Part shown: piece by piece, positions 53,261-63,665 of the stretch
Position numbering within the stretch: the stretch's first letter is position 1
Layout of the letters: every line of letters begins with the position of its first letter
Assembly: GCA_018136815.1 (NCBI GenBank)
Contig: CM030941.1
Location: 548,939 to 612,938, forward strand
Direction: 5' to 3'
Length of the DNA stretch: 64,000 bases
Source of the DNA: Isochrysis galbana
Lineage: Eukaryota > Haptophyta > Isochrysidales > Isochrysidaceae
Notes under the pieces: generated by a model
Seen by the model: the letters and a program-made list of their open reading frames with translations, nothing else
What the model was told of the DNA's origin: nothing
The model's database searches: none
Position numbers and translations under genes: made by a program

Positions 53261-54571
53261 GTGCGCCTGTTGCGATCAGGACTACTCTATCGACGAGTGC
53301 CGACGAGAGACGGCGAGAAGCTCTGCCTCTACGTGCCGAAGACGATGCGCCGCGCCTACCTCGAAGCCTTTCACGACCACCTGTGCCACCTCGGCGACAA
53401 CCGAATGGCGCGCCTTTTACGCGACCGATATTTTTGGCCTGGCATGAACGCAGACGTCTGTGAGCACGTTCGCCAATGCCACGAGTGCACCTTAGCTAAG
53501 CCTCCCTTCCGTCACCTCGCAGATCCAAAGGGACCGCAGGTCGGCGCCTATCCGTTCGACATCGTCTTTTGCGACGTCGTGTCGATGGCTCCCACGCACG
53601 ACTTCATCAAGGGCTCTCGAGGCTTCGACAAGCTCCTCGTTTTCGTAGACTCGCTCACTCGTTGGATCGAGGCGGCCCCTCACAACGGCGACCCCTCGAG
53701 TGCCGACGCTCTTCACGCCTTCATGTCGTACGTCGTTTCTCGGCACGGAGTACCAAGGCAACTTCGCTCGGACTCCGGCAGCAATCTCGCTAGTCAACTC
53801 ACCTCGATCATCCTCGAGCGCACCGGCACCGACTTGCGGCCGAGCACACCTCATCATCACGAGAGCGTGGGCCTGGTCGAACGAGCTCAGCAAACATTGA
53901 TCAACATGGCTCGCGCTACCGATGAAGGCGGCGGTCATTGGGTCGATCATCTCCCGTTCTTTCTAATGAGCATGCGCGCTTCAGCTAATCGCATTACCCG
54001 CATGTCGCCTGCTGCCTTGCTCTATGGCCGTGAGCTTCGCCTGCCTGCACAGCTTTCTGATCCACCTGACACTGGCCCACCTCCCGAGTTACCTCAGGAA
54101 ATTCGCTCGTACGCTTGGAAAGTGCATTGTCGTTTAAAGGCGGCGTGGGCCGCGGCTTATGATGCAACTTTAGAATCTCAAGCCGACGCACTCGCCGACA
54201 CGCTACGCACTCACTCTCCCCCCATCCAATTTGCCCCAGGTTGCCGCGCCGGCCGCCGATTCTACACCTTATCGTCCGGACGGGTGTGGTACTTCCTGTC
54301 TCTTCGATCGTCGCGCACTATTCTTATAGTTCGTCGTTCGTCGTTCGTCGTTCGTTCTTCGATTCTCGATTCTCGATTCTCGTCGTTCCGCGTTCTTCGT
54401 TTCTCGTTCTTCGATTCATCGTCGATTCTCGATTCTCGTCGTTCCGCGTTCTTCGTTTCTCGTTCTTCGATTCTCGATTCTCGTCGTTCCGCGTTCTTCG
54501 TTTCTCGCTCTCGATTCTCGATTCTTGTCGTTCCGCGTTCTCATCGGTCCTCGATTGTTCGTTGTTCGTAA
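53261..54571 (+). pseudogene. Gypsy integrase fragment (second copy), truncated on both sides
   Basis: 53261-54240 matches 9261-10239 with few substitutions: HHCC zinc finger, FCDVVS, SDSGSN and SVGLVERAQQ. At 54240 the sequence jumps to the 3' untranslated region (matching 11505), deleting the end of integrase and the chromodomain. The frame happens to stay open to 54571 across the junction. Confidence 0.9.
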
Positions 54572-54749
54572 TTCGTAACTTCTCGATTTATTGTTTCATT
54601 CGCTCTTCGGATTTATTCGCTCTTCGCTCTTGGCTCATTCGGTCTCGTTCAGGATTGCTCTTCTGCCTTTCTCGTGGCTTGCTTGGAGCTCTCCGATGTC
54701 CGTTAGGTTCTCTTCTTTCCTCGCGGGACGCTCGATCCTAGCAGGGGGG
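54241..54749 (+). other. Gypsy 3' untranslated region with tandem repeats and polypurine tract (second copy)
   Basis: About four imperfect units of roughly 50 bp, based on TTCGATTCTCGATTCTCGTC and CGTTCCGCGTTCTTCGTTTC, lie at about 54355-54560. It ends AGCAGGGGGG directly before the LTR at 54750. Confidence 0.75.
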
Positions 54750-55300
54750 TGTCGCATTCGCGAATCGACACTCGTTAGGCTTCGCTCTTCTCTTCGTCGT
54801 TCGGTATTTATCGTTATAATTCTCTCGTTCTCGTTCTCGGTCAAAAGCTTCGCTTGGATGCATGGGATCGTGGGTTGTGGAGCGCCTTCTCTCTTTCTCT
54901 CGAAAGAGAAGGGAAGTTTCCCCACCTTTCTTCCTCCCAGGCGCCTCGCAGATAGGTTTAATTTGCTATCTCCCCTGCGGTTCTTTATCTGCTTCTGGGG
55001 GCAATCAGGTTTAATTTGCGACCTCTTCGTATCTCCCCCTTAGGCACATCGCACTCCTTTCGTCTTATTTGGTAGGTCTCTTGGAATCTTGTGCAGCAGG
55101 ATTGCCCCTCGATTCCGTTATGGTGCGATTCCCGTTCCAGACAAGATCGCCGACAGATCGCCCTTTGATCGTCGTCCGTTGTTGTCTGATCGGAGTGTTT
55201 GGGTTTGATTTCAGTCGAGTTATGTGAGAAAGTCGTGGGGCGAGAGTCGGGGTGTTTTCCTGGGTGTCGTTGTCCGTCGTCCTGTCGTCAATCGTCATCC
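54750..55300 (+). mobile_element. Gypsy LTR, second copy
   Basis: Starts TGTCGCATTCGCG after the polypurine tract and matches 11902-12180 up to about 55030; it then diverges, with a shorter distal part than at 18720-19100. Its right edge is uncertain. A CTCTCGCTCTCGTAACACTC stretch just before gag is shared with 19150-19175. Confidence 0.7.
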
Positions 55301-55426
55301 GTCGTCGCTCTCGCTCTCGTCGCTCTCGCTCTCGTAACACTCAGACCTTACAATCCCTCCTCACCTCGCCAGCCCCTGCCACCACAGCCCTCCTCACACT
55401 CACCCTCGCCTTTCGCCGCTCGTTCC

Positions 55427-55597
55427 ATGTCGCTTTCGCCGCCGTCCTCGCCCTCGCTCAAGCCCGCCTGCCCGCCTTCCTCTGCTGACGGGCTTCAGCC
55501 CGTCAGCACCTCTGAAGTCGTCTCCTCCGCCGCGCCTGCCGCCGGCATGCATCCTTCCTCATTGCCCTCAGGCCCTATGGGCCAGCCCAATTCGTCA
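55427..55597 (+). pseudogene. Gag N-terminal fragment (second copy)
   Basis: ATG at 55427 and MSLSPPSSPSLKPACPPSSA, nearly identical to 19258-19428. Similarity stops abruptly at about 55597. Confidence 0.8.
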
Positions 55598-57084
55598 ATT
55601 CCGGATGAGTATTCATGGTGAATGGGATGAGTATAGCTATAGAGTGTGCTTATATATATATACTCTATACTCTATCTATATGGCGCGCGCGGAGCGCGCT
55701 CGCTCCCGGCGCCGGCGCGCCGGCGCCTCTGGCCTCTGGCGGCTCGCAAGCGCCCGAAGCCCACCCGCCCACCCATTAGTTGCCCATTAATGGGCAGGTT
55801 AGAGTTTTCTGGATGGCTCAAAGTCAGCACATTATAACAGGTTGGGTTTTGGCCTGGGTGTTAACTGCCAAGACGGTGCCCATTACTGGTTGTTAATGCC
55901 ATTAACTTGTTAATGGGCTTAACCCTGCCCTAGCCTTGGTCAGTGGTCAGGGGTCAGGGTCAGGGGTTGGAACAACTCACAATAATTATATCTTGAAGAG
56001 TTGTTCGGTTTATGTCCTTGGTCCAACCTTGTGTTGGGTGTAGACATCTTGGAAGCGTGTGCGCTCAGTCGCGTGCGAGAGAGGTGTGAACCTGTGAACC
56101 CCTCTCGGCCTCTCGGCGGGGGTACCATGTTTGACATTTTTTTGGCCCCAACCCATGGGGGCCCAGTGATTGATAGCAGTATCGTGTAGACCGTAGAAGA
56201 CTCAACGAAACCTATTCCCGGCAATCTCAAATAGAAGCCATCCAACAGGCCTGCCCCGAACCCACACTCTGAACTCTGAACTTGGCTCTTGCTGGCTCTT
56301 GGTAGTTGGTAGTGCACCGGAGTCGGACCCCAGATACCAGATACCGAAGAAAAAGGGCCGACGGGGGGAAAGGGAAGAGGTGGAGGGAGGGGATGTAAGG
56401 GCGGTGTCGCAGCAGTGACAGGGCAACCTAGACCTAGTAGGCGAGTAGCCCAGAATCTTCAGATGTCAGATTTTTTTTTCATGTAGACGTGTAGACGTGT
56501 AGACCAAGGGCCAAGCAAGGGGAACATCATTGAGCTAGCGCGCTCACGCGACAACGACGGTGACAACGGTAAACCCCCTCCCCTTAACTCGGAGTAGATT
56601 TGACAATTCGCGCTCAGAGTCAAACACTAGAGTAGTATTTAGTATTCTAATTCACCCGTAGAAGGTAGAAGGGAGGAGAAGGGAGAGCCCTGCTACCTTG
56701 TGCGAGCGAGGGAGAGAACTGCTACTCAGTACTCTTCTCTATTTTACTAAAGTACTCCAAAGGCAAAAGTGGAGGAGAGAGAGAGAGAGAGGGAGGGGGG
56801 CGAGCAGTGGCGAACCCATAGGTGCCCCGCTCTCTCGTCCTCGGCGTCACACTCCCTCCCTTCCTCGCACCCCCCACCCCCTTCCCCCCCGCCCCCCCGG
56901 CTTCCCGCCCCCCGCCTCTCTCTTTACCACCCCCAAAAGGACAACCCCCTCTCCCCTCCCCCTCCCACCTCACCTCAGGCCCCCTAACCCACCCCTCGCG
57001 TGCCCAATGGGTGTGTGCCCCGGCGGAATGGCGGCTCGCTTCCCCTCCCCCCTTCCCCCCTTTAGAAACTCCCACCTCACTGCC

Positions 57085-57115
<31 letters not shown>

Positions 57116-57390
57116 ACACACGTACTCCCACCTCGCTCCCACTTCCCCCCACCTCTCCCACTTCCCCCACTCTCCCACTCAACCCCCCCCCCTACACACA
57201 CTCTCTCCCCATTTCCACTCCCAGCACTCTCCCACTCCCTCCACACTCCCACTCCCACCACACTCCCGAGTATCACAATCCGACTCCACCACACACTCCA
57301 TCCACCCACACCATCCCCCCCCCCCCCCCCCCCTCCATCCCTCCCTTCCCCTCTTCCCTTCCTCTCTCACCACACTAATGACCCCATCAG
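55598..57390. other. Unassigned sequence and C/T-rich upstream region of the histidine kinase gene
   Basis: A TA run lies at about 55650-55662, a perfect palindrome TGCCCATTAATGGGCA at 55781-55796, and a T-tailed element end (GAATCTTCAGATGTCAGA then T9) near 56450-56480. From about 56840 to 57375 the plus strand is C- and CT-rich, with a CA run at about 57101-57120, reaching almost to ATG 57391. No gene. Confidence 0.55.
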
Positions 57391-60383
57391 ATGGAGGTCA
57401 GGCCCGAGTGGCCTCTCGGTCTCGATGCTGCCTCTCCCCGCTCCTTGACAAGGTTGGGGCGCAAGCTGCTCGGCTCGCTTGGCCGTGACATCGCCATCGT
57501 CTCCGCGCGAGAGCTCGCCATCTTCTTCTTCTCTCTCGTCCTCGTCCTACTCTCGTTACTCAAATTGCTCCTTGGCCGACTGCAGCACATTGGAGCCATC
57601 GTTGTCGGGGCGCTCGACCTTTACGCGTGGCTTTTCCTCCCGCCCGAAAAAGGGTGTGGGCATAAGGGCCTGGTCGGACGGCTCATTCCCGGACCGCAGC
57701 TTGTGGCCGTATACATCGCCGCGCTCCACCACATGCTCTTCGCCGAGGCGAGGGCACCACCAACCACTTTCACGCTTGAGCCTGTCGGCGAAAGCTTCTC
57801 CCTCTTCCTCGTTCAGATCATCGCGGCTATGCGCCGGATGCCGGCGCGGGTGCGGATTCTCACCATGGGAGTGAACATTGTCGTCCGCGCCATCAAACCC
57901 ATCTTGGGGATTGGCTGGCGCGAGCCCTTACTCGCGTTTCTCGGCGGCATGACAGGCATCATATGTGGCCTCGCGATGAATTCGCACCAAAATGTCCTGC
58001 AGACGAGGCTAGACATCGCCAAGTCTAAGCGGTTCGCCGACTCGAGCTTGAACCATATGATCAAGGGCCAGTGTGGCGGTGCCTCCGCGCTGCTTTCCGA
58101 GCTCTCCAGGCTGCCGAGGTCGAGCGGCACAACAATCATGACTAGTCTAGCGCGCGAGCTCCTCGCGCAAATCGTGAGCATGCTCGATGAGGCAGCGAAA
58201 TGGTGTGCCGTCGGCCATCCGATCCCAAGCCGTCGCTATGCGTCGGCTGCGGCCCGAGTCTTGTGCGTGTGATTGTGCTAGCACCTCAGATTTCGCGCCT
58301 GACGAGCCCTCCCCATAAATAATTTGCCTCAGTTGCGTTGCGCGCTGTCCGTGAGAGCTCTCGCTCGGCCCCAACGCGCTCAGGTGTCACCACCGACAAT
58401 TGTTTGTAAAGCTCGAGTCGGGTCGCTACCGTACGTCCATGCGCACCGTGCGGCTCCGCGACGTCCTCACGGGGATTGCGGGCCCTCGCTCCGAGGTGAA
58501 CGCCCCTGAGATTCTCATTATTGACAACAGGATAGTGCGGCTGCTAGTGCTAGAGGTCGTGTCCAACGCTATGAAGCATTCAAGGCGCGGCTCGCCCATC
58601 AAGGTGGCTGCAGACTTCATCGGAATAGAGCCCGTCCATGGTGAGGTGCCCCGAGCACGGGCGAGTGAGGAATCCGCCAGTGCCAGCCACATCGAGCCAC
58701 TGGGCGCCGCAATCACCCACTACTTGGAACCTCACAAGCACACACCTCGCTCAAGGCTCCCTCCATTGCCTCCCTCTCCACGTTAAGGCTTCGGCTCTAA
58801 TGGGTTGCTCCACGTGCGCATCACCAACGTAAACCGTCCAGGCATGGCTCACCTCACATCCAAGGAATGCGCCCTTGCCTTCACCCCCGATTTCAAGATA
58901 GACCACATGGCGCCTGGTCATGACGTCAGGTGCAGCCGCCACCCTCTGTGCAAACATTGTGCCATCAGTACGTGTGCATCTGCACATCTCATCCAGCCGC
59001 TGCGGCGCCAGCCCAACCCTTTCATGCTCGTGCGTGCACTTCCATCATCTAGAGTCTGGCCCGCTGGGCAAGGGTGAAGGGCGTGAGGTCTCACGTGGCA
59101 CGCACTCAACAAAATGCCGTTGTTGACACTCGACCCCCTCTGCCCCTACCGATCTAGTGATAGAGTTGGCCTCTCCTCAGTGAAACTGGCCGCCGAATCC
59201 GTTGGTGGCGCAGCCTGGCTGAGTGCAGACGTCGATGTCACAACGGTCCATTTGCAAATTCCAGCCGCTCGACCAGACGACACGTGTAATCGGCGAGGCG
59301 AGGGTGGTGCAAGGTGTCGCTACGAGCTGAATGCCCCTGCACCATCGCTTTTGGACGGCGGTGGCGCTGGCACCACCTCCGCATCTACGCCACAGTATAT
59401 GTCCAGCCTCCCTGGCGCCAACAACCAAGTGGTGCAAGTTGCACACAAGCCTCCCGCGCAGCATTCCCGTGCTGTCGGCATCGGACCCCAGGCCTCAGTG
59501 CACTCCGCCAGGATCATTACATCGGGCAGTACAAAGGAGAAGCCATACGCCCCGCTGAAGCCGATTGACACTCTCATTAACGAGTCAACGCTGCAGGCAG
59601 TACTAGGCAGACCCCCCATCTGCATCGGCATTGATGACGTCCCTGCGTTGCGGCGCATGCAGGTAGCCGAGCTTCCTCGTGGCTTCCTCAGCTATGTGCT
59701 ACTCACTCAACCACATCTTCGCATTTTTGCTATTGTAGGAGACTTTGTTCCGCGTCATGCAAGCTGACGCCGAGCGCAGCGGCAGCATTGGTGCGACTCT
59801 TGCCGAGGTCGAATCGTACGTGGAGCTCGTCATGGGCCGGCGCAACATGTATGCTCTGATCCCAACCAGCCTAGCCGGCGCTACGCATGTGGTCTCGCCA
59901 TGAGATTTTCATGCAAATAGCCACGACTCCGAACCAAGACGGGCGCGCCCTTTTCAGAGCAGTCGTCTTGTTGTTGTAGATGCCTCGCACCCGACATGGG
60001 CTCGCTAGCCCGCCTGAGCCGGCGCACCTCTTCTCGCGCCCACTTCCAGGTCTCTTGAGCCCGACCGCCTGCCGCAAGCCGACATAGCCGTCATCGACGA
60101 GATTATCGACGTCCAAGCGCACCGTGGGATGCGCGTTAAAGGCAGCGATCTCGCTCGTGAGCTGAGGCGCAACAACTTCATGGGTGTGGTGTGCATCTTG
60201 ACCGGCTCGACCGGAGAGGTTGTGCAGCGGCTAGCTCGTGTGCCCGGCGTCGACTTTGTCTTCGAGAAAGGCGCCGAGCTGAGTGAGATTTCAAGCACGC
60301 TCTTGGCTGCGCACCAGCAGCTCTTGGCGGAACGCCGAGCCGCCGGCATCGCACGAGCACTCCACCGACTAGGAGGTTTTTGA
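57391..60383 (+). CDS. Membrane-bound hybrid histidine kinase with receiver domain (6 exons, 719 aa)
   Basis: Exons 57391-58202, 58384-58640, 58788-58929, 59158-59662, 59739-59848 and 60050-60383 sum to 720 codons with matching phases. N-terminal hydrophobic segments lie at about 42-63, 67-84 and 178-195 (ELAIFFFSLVLVLLSLLKLL is the first). A dimerisation-like helix has H222 (SSLNHMIKGQ) as the likely phospho-acceptor. The GHKL ATPase follows with an N-box (LEVVSNAMKHS) and a G2-like GLSSVKLAAESVGG; the usual DxGxG G1 box is not evident. The receiver has the acidic pair IGIDD, phospho-acceptor AVIDE, LTGST and FVFEKG lysine, all in place. Such proteins sense a signal and relay phosphate from His to Asp. 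The 58929/59158 junction is the least certain and would affect the G1 region. Confidence 0.78.
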
Positions 60384-61154
60384 GGAGCATTTGCCGGCCG
60401 GCCACCATAGGGCACCAAATCGGCGTCGATCGCTGCGGGTGCTAGCCTCTCCGCAATGGGGTCGCGACCTCAGGAACGTCATCGCCTCTCGTATAATCAT
60501 CATATCGTTGACCAACGAGGTGTCTTTTGAGAAAAATCCCGATCATATGAAACTTGGGACTCGCCATTTTAATGATAGCTTCCCGGCCACTCTTTTTCGA
60601 ACCCACTAAGACGTTGCCGTTCAGGCCGTGGCGCGCCGTCAAATGAGGGAGATTCCTTCGGCTTCAGGTCGCTACGGGTGTCAGCCCTGGCGCAACGGCG
60701 TCGTCACGTTAATGCAACGTGGGCCGTCGCGGCATTGCTCCGCCGTATATCGACGACATTACATTGACATGCTCTCAGATTTCTGCATTTCGGAGCGCAC
60801 TTTCAGGAACCGTGCTCTAACCATTCTCTTGCGACCCATTTTGAACTCGCTGACAAGGGCCATCGTTTTGCCGTATCCACTTAAGGCCCACAGGCGCGGA
60901 GAATCCATGCCTCGTGTTCTTTTCGAGTGTTTCATCCATCCACGAGGCAACAACTCGAGACTTTTTTTGGACTTTTGTTAACCTGCAATGGTTGTTACTA
61001 GTATCTTATTTTGTTGTTGTCTGCCTCCTTGACGTCCAATACAGCAAGGGCATAGGCTTGTTTGTCATGAGTGCCCTAGCTGTGTGCACTCCGCTTTTGC
61101 GACTGATGTGCTTCTCTCATGTTTGTTGCCATGCTGTTCTTGAACCATCGTTAC
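60384..61154. other. 3' flank of the histidine kinase gene
   Basis: No domain-bearing ORF or repeat is recognised; possibly 3' UTR and intergenic sequence up to a LINE fragment. Confidence 0.45.
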
Positions 61155-61972
61155 AACTAACTTCATAGTCAGTTGCCATGGACCATGGAGCGCGCCGGCG
61201 CCCCTCTCCTCTCCTTCGGGCCCCCCGCCGAGGGCGGCCCCCCAGCCCCCATGGAGTAGTCGCTGTCGAAGCGACCGCGTGCGCCCACTGAGGCCGAGCA
61301 GGTGCGTGCGACTCCGGTCGCGCCACACGGCCCGTGGCCGTGGCCCCGGCCACACCACACAAGGCAGCCATGCTGCCATGCTGGTCCCACCCATGGGGGA
61401 ATACAGACTGCAGACCACATCACACCAATGACAGGCTGATGCAGCCACTCCTCCACCGGGCATGCTTTATGGCGCGGCGGCCCCTCCCGCCCTTAGCGAC
61501 GGCCGCGCTGCCGGGGCAGCGCGGCCCGAGGCCGGGTGGCCCTCATGGGCACACATCCCTGACAAAGCTTCTCCACCAGACGCACAATTCACTTCTCGGG
61601 ACTGGACCATGAGAGAAAAACAACAGGAGAGACAGCTAGCAGCTAGCCGCCCGCCCGAGATAGATAGCCCCGCCCCGCCCACCCTACCAAACTACACAGC
61701 CAACAGCCAACGCAATCCACCCCCGGAACCGCCACACCTATCACACAGGAGCCTGGTCACGATGAAGACGACCACTGACGCCATCTTCGACCTTTCACTT
61801 CTCCAACTCCACTAGACCGGAGATCTCACGGCTCAACGACACGGCGGTCTATGCGCGCTCTATGCCGCCAGCCGTTGAACACCTTCTAGAGCTTGAGGGA
61901 CTTGAGGGTGTGGACCCGGAGCCAGACAATTGGGCCCGCTCATCTAGGGGCCCCTGGCACATCGCGGTCAAC
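61155..61972 (+). mobile_element. LINE (copy-1 family) 5' fragment, decayed
   Basis: Hairpin AACTAACT-TCAT-AGTCAGTT (61155-61174, one mismatch), then GCCATGGACCATGGAGCGCGCC. It follows the LINE N-terminal ORF with several stops and frameshifts (TAG at 61257) as far as the region matching LNDTAVYAA and GPWHIAVN of copy 1, then ends at about 61972 in A-rich sequence. Confidence 0.85.
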
Positions 61973-62560
61973 AAAAATAAAAAAAATTCCAACTAGTTCA
62001 AGACTCAAGAGTCTTAAACTTCGTGGGTCGCAACGGAATGCTGACTAAATGGGGCAAAAACAAACCATAAACCACGCCTATGCACAAAATAGATTGCAAC
62101 CCTTTTGGTGGATGTGTGAGCCACCAGCGCATCCGTATCATATGATGAGCAGTCTCGGAAAACCGCCCCTCCTCCTAGCAGCTAGCAGCCGCGAGGGAAT
62201 CTCCTTGTGTGGTGACAGGCTACACATGCAATTGGGCATTGGCATGGGGCATGGCAGTTGAGCGCGCCTAGAGGCGTGAATAGAGAGTCCGCTGCCTCTC
62301 ACAGCAAAGCCACGATAAGCATATGTGTAGCACAGTCAGATCGGTTCGAACCAGTCATCGTGCTTGGTTGAGCCGCCTCGTACATGACATACCAAATGTG
62401 GGTTAACGGCTATTGCTAGTACTCACTTTGTTCCACATACGTTGGCAACGGATCGGTAATGCTCCGCGCGCTGCTGTTGCTGCAAGTCAGAGGCACAGCC
62501 TTGGGCTCGCCGAGCAGGACCTGGTGCTCGGGACGTGCCTGGCAAGCAATGATGGTTCAC
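61973..62560. other. Unassigned sequence 3' of the glutaredoxin gene
   Basis: No gene or repeat recognised; contains the 3' side of the glutaredoxin gene (minus strand). Confidence 0.45.
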
Positions 62561-63157
62561 TCACGAGGCGGCCGCGCGTTCCACCATCTCTTGAAGCTCG
62601 CCACTTTGATACATCTCGATGAGCAGGTCGCAGCCGCCAACAAACTCACCCTCAATGTAGCACTGGGGGATCGTCGGCCAGTTCGAATACCTGCAACCAA
62701 GCAGCATGCGTCAGCGCGGCCCACTCGGCAGCACAGGCACGGCGCAGCAACAACCGAGGTGTGATCAAGAAAGCACCAGTGAAGCCCAGGGTTGAGCCCG
62801 ATGGCAAGCGTGAGTGGGCCGGGAGCGCTCGTACTGCTTGACGCCCTCGCGGATGGCGTTGTCGGAGAGAACGTCGAATGTCTCATACTCGATGCCGCAC
62901 GTATTGAGGATCTGCACCGCCGTGTTGGAGAAGCCACACTGCGGAAAGAGCTTGGAGCCCTTCATGAAGAGGAAGATCTTGTTCCCCTCGACCATCGCCT
63001 GGATGCGCTCCTTGGCGACGGCCTCGGACATCTCCATGCGGAGACAGCCAGCCCTTCCACCCGCCGCCAGCCCCGGGCCGCTGCGCGCCATCGGCCCTAG
63101 CAGCAGCGCCTCCACGCCGCCCATCACCGCCAGCATCAGCAGCGCGCGCATCGACAT
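62561..63157 (-). CDS. Monothiol CGFS glutaredoxin, probably plastid-targeted (2 exons, 150 aa)
   Basis: Exons 63157-62835 and 62690-62561 (stop 62563-62561) give 151 codons. The core has [19 protein letters not shown] (C74 in CGFS), TFDVLSD, then across the splice [20 protein letters not shown] and [15 protein letters not shown], the complete Grx4/GRXS14 type fold with the TIP and GGCD glutathione-binding motifs. These proteins bind [2Fe-2S] clusters with glutathione and pass them on. Residues 1-45 form a leader: a hydrophobic signal-like start ([20 protein letters not shown]) and then a basic, Ala/Gly-rich stretch, as in secondary plastids; mitochondrial targeting is the alternative. ATG 63157 is the first in frame after a long GA-repeat (coding strand). 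Confidence 0.92.
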
Positions 63158-63194
63158 CCCCTCGCTCTCCTCTCTCCGCTCTCCCCTCACTCTC

Positions 63195-63665
63195 GGTCTC
63201 TCCTCACTCTCCTCTCTCTCTCTTCTCCTCTCTCCTCTCTCCTCTCTCCTCTCTCTCTCTTCTCCTCTCTCCTCTCTCCTCTCTCCTCTCTCCTCTCTCC
63301 TCTCTCCTCTCTCCTCTCTCCTCTCTCCTCTCTCCTCTCTCCTCTCTCCTCTCTCCTCTCTCCTCTCTCCTCTCTCCTCTCTCCTCTCTCCTCTCTCCTC
63401 TCTCCTCTCTCCTCTCTCTCCTCTCTCCTCTCTCTCTCCTCTCTCCTCTCTCCTCTCTCCTCTCTCCTCTCTCCTCTCTCCTCTCTCCTCTCTCCTCTCT
63501 CCTCTCTCCTCTCTCCTCTCTCCTCTCTCCTCTCTCCTCTCTCCTCTCTCCTCTCTCCTCTCTCCTCTCTCCTCTCTCCTCTCTCCTCTCTCCTCTCTCC
63601 TCTCTCCTCTCTCCTCTCTCCTCTCCTCTCTCCTCTCTCCTCTCTCCTCTCCCCTCTCCCCTCTC
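63195..63665. repeat. CT-rich minisatellite of 7-bp units (TCCTCTC)
   Basis: About 60 near-perfect TCCTCTC units with occasional CT slippage lie directly upstream of the glutaredoxin start codon (GA-rich on the coding strand). Long ORFs through it (Ser/Leu or Arg/Glu repeats) are artefacts. Confidence 0.95.

Noticed and set aside
53067-53463. ORFs spanning the second N gap
   Set aside because: Same artefact; the right-hand part is an out-of-frame reading of gypsy integrase.
56698-57448. Pro/Ser/Thr-rich ORFs of about 200 aa before the histidine kinase gene
   Set aside because: Translations of C- and CT-rich sequence; the real start at 57391 begins a frame with transmembrane segments and kinase motifs.
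60628-60981. 117-aa ORF downstream of the histidine kinase
   Set aside because: No recognisable domain, homologous repeat or splice context; treated as 3' flank.
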